64,000 nt of DNA, from NCBI RefSeq assembly GCF_028554725.1, contig NC_071670.1, forward strand, positions 6,934,501 through 6,998,500, read 5' to 3'. Position numbers and translations under genes: made by a program. Origin of the DNA: Zeugodacus cucurbitae. Its lineage: Eukaryota; Arthropoda; Insecta; Diptera; Tephritidae. This document shows positions 60,555 to 64,000 of the stretch, piece after piece. Every line of letters starts with the position of its first letter. The stretch's first letter is position 1. The notes below the pieces were generated by a model that saw nothing but the letters and a program-made list of their open reading frames with translations, was not told the origin of the DNA and searched no databases.

Positions 60555-61724
60555 CATAAATATGTAAAACTAAAGATATTGAATAAATTCTTCAAGTCAA
60601 GTCATGTTTTTAGAATATTTTGGTACTTATATCATCATACAAAATATTTTTAAATTGTTTTATAAATAAATAAACTTGAATTAGGTTTGAACCCACTTTC
60701 TTTAACACTATTCTACCACTTTTATAACAAAACATGCATATTTTTTCAACAACTATTGGTCTAAGGGCACTGTAATCCTCATTTCAAACATTTTAGAAAT
60801 ATTTTATTTGAACTTTATTTGTAGCAACACTTGTATATTTGCCAAGAGGTTTTGGTTAAGTGGTCATACCTTGTTCGCATTTACTTTTTCCACACACCTT
60901 TAAGGCTACACAACGCAGAAACCTTTTCGAAAGTTCACAACTACAATGCATAGTATACAAATCATATGTATTACACAAACATACATCCTCCTATAAGAGC
61001 ACACATGTAACCAGGTAACCTCAGACATTCACTCAAGTACACGAAAACAAGTACTTGTTTTGGGATAACAAATTCAATTTGGTTGTTGCCACAGGACACG
61101 AGTGTCGAAAACCCAAAAAAAAGAGCAACAACAAAATTGGCAAAAGGACTTTCAAACAAAACTGTAAGCATATCTAAGCATAGAGAGCTTACATACATGG
61201 TTGGCTTAGAATGGATGATAGCCAAAACTATTGATTTCGTTTTGTAAAATATGGCAAATAAGGCTGAGATTGACATTTAATGGCAAACATATTTACTTGA
61301 CATATCAATTGGAGTGTAAGTCAGTGTGCGAGGTACTATTGTTTTAGGATATCTGATGAACACGCTTTTTAATTCATTCAGCTTATACTTCGCCTGAAAT
61401 TCTCATCATATTTAAGAAAAATCCGATATAGATCTCTGGCCTTCCTTTCCAAGATTTAATCTGAAAATTTTGAGCCTCCAAGCTCTTATAAAACAACACA
61501 ATCAAAAGAAGGCACGCCTACCGAGACATTTTCCCTGCCTATCTCTACCTCAGATTTACAATGATCCTTTCCAACACCTAAATATTTAAATAATTGGCTA
61601 TATTATGCCAACTTGAAATTTGAAATTCTGATTTGATAAAATAAAGACAATTTAGCATCACGTTCAGTCAAAATTAGTTCGTTACTCTATCGCTTCATTA
61701 GTTCTGTTCATTTCACTATTCCTA
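60555..61724. other. Post-pore intron, non-coding
   Basis: No gene, RNA gene or recognisable repeat. The minus-strand ORF at 60971-61276 has no recognised domain. Confidence 0.45.
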
Positions 61725-62677
61725 CCTATTCCCGTTGTCGTTATCGTTTTAAAACGACTTAAGAACGCCTATTTGGCATTCCTGTTGGCGTTAACGACAT
61801 TTATCGAAAATAAATTGAGATTCCCCAATTTGAAACGACTATAGAAACGACATAGAAACAGTCGTCGTTGCTATAATTGTGAGCGACATAGAAACGACGC
61901 GGTTGTTTGAAGGAATATTTGAGAGAGATGAAAATTCCAAATCGGAAACAGTTTGAAATTTTAATTTCTGAAATGGAAAAGTATCCTGCATATGCCAATG
62001 ACTTTAGAGAAGGGATAAATCCTTAAAATTTCGATTTTTGGGAGGGATATTTTTTTCTCAAAAAAAAATAAAAAAAAATCCATTCCACCGCCATCTTGCG
62101 TCGGAAATTGTTGGCATTAATAAAATTGCATTCTTATATCTAAGAATATATTTAAGATATGAAAGATCTTAAAATTCAAAATGAAAAAAAAAAAAATACT
62201 CCAACAAGAGGAGGAAACAGATACCCATGTCTCCTTTGGCAGGACCACTAGATAGAGTAGTCGGATTAGCCAGAAGCAAGGAGCATGAGACGCTGGAAGT
62301 ATAACATATTTTAGAAGAAAGTTTGGAGGACACAGATGTCACCACTACTTGTTTTAAAAATCAAATAAAGATGGAAGACTAACATTGTTGTACGTAAGTA
62401 CAATAATTACAGTGATAACGTTGTTTAGAGTCAATATAGAATAGCATAAAATCCATTAACGACTGCTTTAAAAATGTGTCTCGTTGCATAAGAAAGAAAT
62501 TTTTAAATGGGAAAAGAGCTCCTTAAAGTATACTATATAAAATATGTAGACAAATTTCGATAACTTTTCATAGGCGTTACGATATACTTCAAGAATACCA
62601 ATTTAGGAACGAAACGACGATAAGAACGACAACGACTTAGAAATGACTATTAAAACGACAACGACAACGGGAATAGG
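61725..62677. mobile_element. Non-autonomous TIR element of about 0.95 kb
   Basis: The left end CCTATTCCCGTTGTCGTTAT continues cgttttaa. The right end, in reverse complement, is CCTATTCCCGTTGTCGTTGT continuing cgttttaa. Inside both ends lie further GTCGTT/AACGAC repeats (gaaacgac motifs at 61,830-61,900 and 62,610-62,660). There is no transposase. A target duplication is not evident, so the superfamily is not assigned; long subterminal repeats would suit a foldback-type or hAT-like element. Confidence 0.75.
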
Positions 62678-62960
62678 GCCGATTATCTTTATCTTTCTCT
62701 TTCTCACTCTAATACTCCCTCTCTCTCTCTCTCTCTTTAGTACTATCTCTCTGTCTCTCGTCAATACTATCGCTCTCGCTTTTTTGCTCCTATTTCTCTT
62801 TTCCCTTCTCTATAATACCGCCCGTTTCGTTTTTTCTCTCAATAATTCACTTTACGTCTTTTTGCCTTCAATTATTACCATTCTACAACCTCGCCCTTGT
62901 ATATTTATCTATCTCTATATTCTACTTATGTCTCGTTTTTTTGATTTTAATGGAGCGGTG
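62678..62960. repeat. CT-rich simple sequence
   Basis: Runs of ctctctct and ttctcttt (purest at 62,710-62,735) followed by pyrimidine-rich sequence. The ORF at 62643-62990 is this low-complexity tract read through. Confidence 0.75.
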
Positions 62961-62990
62961 TCAAGTATTTTCCAAGTTGAGAAATTTTAA

Positions 62991-63396
62991 TAGCGTTTTT
63001 AGAATGCCAAATAAATTGATCAATTTAAATTTAAATCGAGAAACCCTTTTTTGCCGTTTATACTGCCGGCTACTCGATTTACGATCAGCTGTTATACATT
63101 TTTGTTTTTGATTTTCATAAGAAGTTGGTAATTTCATCAGCTGATTATTATTTTTCAGCAGCGCCATCTACCGTCTAGTAGTATTAATGCTATTTTATCA
63201 AAAAGTTTAGCCAATGGCAGACAAAGAACGTATATCGTACATCTTTGTCGCAGAGTTGCATTTGATTTTCAAGTCGATTTAAAGTCAATTTAAAATAAAA
63301 GGAAATTTTATTTTGTATGGTAAATCGATATTAATAAGCGTTTAAATCGAGCAGAGACCGATAAATTTATCAATTTGCTTCTGTCTAAAAACGCTA
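62991..63396. mobile_element. MITE with TAGCGTTTTTAGA termini and TAA target duplication
   Basis: The left end TAGCGTTTTTAGA (62991-63003) is matched by its perfect inverse TCTAAAAACGCTA (63384-63396). The inverted repeat continues imperfectly inward (aaattgatcaattt / aaatttatcaattt). TAA flanks both ends (62988-62990 and 63397-63399), a 3-bp duplication of the PIF/Harbinger type. At 406 bp with no ORF it is non-autonomous. Confidence 0.78.
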
Positions 63397-63429
63397 TAAG
63401 ATACAAATCTTAAATTGATCGACCCGACT

Positions 63430-64000
63430 ATGATATGATGGGTACTTTGAGTCTTTTTTTATCATTGAGCTTTCTACCGTTGGGTTCTGTCTTCATCTTT
63501 GTCTTCATCTTCATTCTCTTTACCCCTCTCTCTCCATTAATATCGGTATATATTCATATATCCAACCTCTTTGTGTCTCCGTACCTCTCCCTCTCTCTTT
63601 CTCTCTCTCTCACTATCTATTGTCGATCTCTTACCCTGTAGCCATCTCTTTATCATCTATCCCTCTCCATTCCTTGTTGATTCTTTCTAACTTCCACTTC
63701 TTTTTTATTTTATTTGAAATTTTCATTCAACTTTTAACCATGCTGTCTGATTCCTCTCTACTCGCTCTGACTTTTTGTTTTTCTTTCTTAATTCCCATCT
63801 TTAAACTCAAATAAATTTGAATATGAAGTAAAAGAGAAACTATGAGCGAAAAAAATTCCACAAAAATTAGCCACTTTGCGCACACTGTGCAATCAGGCGA
63901 AGTAAAGCGAAATAGCAACGCAACCGAAACCACACGTGTGCCAACAAGCCGTGCTTGTGGTTAGAATTTGTAGGGATGTTTTTTCCACGCCAAGCAATAC
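63430..64000. other. Right end of window, pyrimidine-rich non-coding
   Basis: (ct)n runs near 63,583-63,612 and pyrimidine-rich surroundings; ORFs on the plus strand are Ser/Leu/Phe-rich low-complexity translations. No further channel exon recognised. Confidence 0.5.

Noticed and set aside
62643..62990. 115-residue plus-strand ORF rich in Leu, Ser and Phe
   Set aside because: Translation of a CT-rich simple sequence next to a TIR element; low complexity, no domain.
1..64000. tRNA or other structured RNA genes
   Set aside because: I saw no convincing B-box (GGTTCGAATCC-like) with a matching A-box or cloverleaf on either strand; a covariance-model scan would be needed to exclude them fully.

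Overview
The window is from an insect nuclear genome, most likely a higher fly and plausibly a tephritid fruit fly. The evidence is strong AT bias, short exons separated by very large introns, fly-like transposon remnants, and exons that read closely as the T-type (Cav3) voltage-gated calcium channel alpha-1 subunit, Ca-alpha1T in Drosophila. The species call is inference; the gene call rests on the translated exons and on splice phases that match at every internal junction.

Only one protein-coding gene is supported. Six plus-strand exons (18394-18528, 31029-31260, 31391-31559, 42788-42909, 44855-45009, 56760-56852) encode homologous domain I from segment S1 into S6: S1; S2-S3-S4 voltage sensor; S5; two exons of the Cys-rich extracellular pore turret; and the pore-loop glutamate (LEGW) with the start of S6. 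The N-terminus of the channel and everything after IS6 lie outside. Introns measure about 12.5 kb, 130 bp, 11.2 kb, 1.9 kb and 11.75 kb; more than 17 kb upstream and 7 kb downstream are also without recognisable coding sequence.

The rest is repeat-rich intronic or flanking DNA. Upstream (1-18 kb): two copies of a 1.2 kb dispersed element with DINE-1/Helentron-like architecture (one split by a nested, 5'-truncated non-LTR retrotransposon with a visible target duplication), a 20-bp minisatellite of nearly 1 kb, a decayed Tc1 element with both terminal repeats, fields of a TTTAGTACTAAA palindrome, a pogo-like MITE and the remnant of a 23-residue-repeat protein. Intron S1-S2 holds a third DINE-like copy, several diverged tandem arrays and a TIR element. 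Intron S5-turret holds two further decayed satellites (an AGCTTT box with ~130-bp period, and a GTGTTCCACAAGTTCATA box with 61-, ~112- and 157-bp periods). The intron before the pore exon holds a second copy of the same non-LTR retrotransposon. The far right end carries two TIR elements and CT-rich simple repeats.

The most striking signal is a 17-bp box, consensus CGCCTAAAAGTATGCWA, found about 55 times between 46,989 and 60,554 in both orientations, usually 120-165 bp apart, with further copies at 17,993-18,199 and 24,645-25,616. In places the sequence between boxes is recognisably tandem (about 154-160 bp monomers); elsewhere only the box survives. This looks like a decayed satellite whose short box has been kept, or spread, while the monomers diverged, an arrangement analogous to a protein-binding box in a satellite. 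Its function is unknown.
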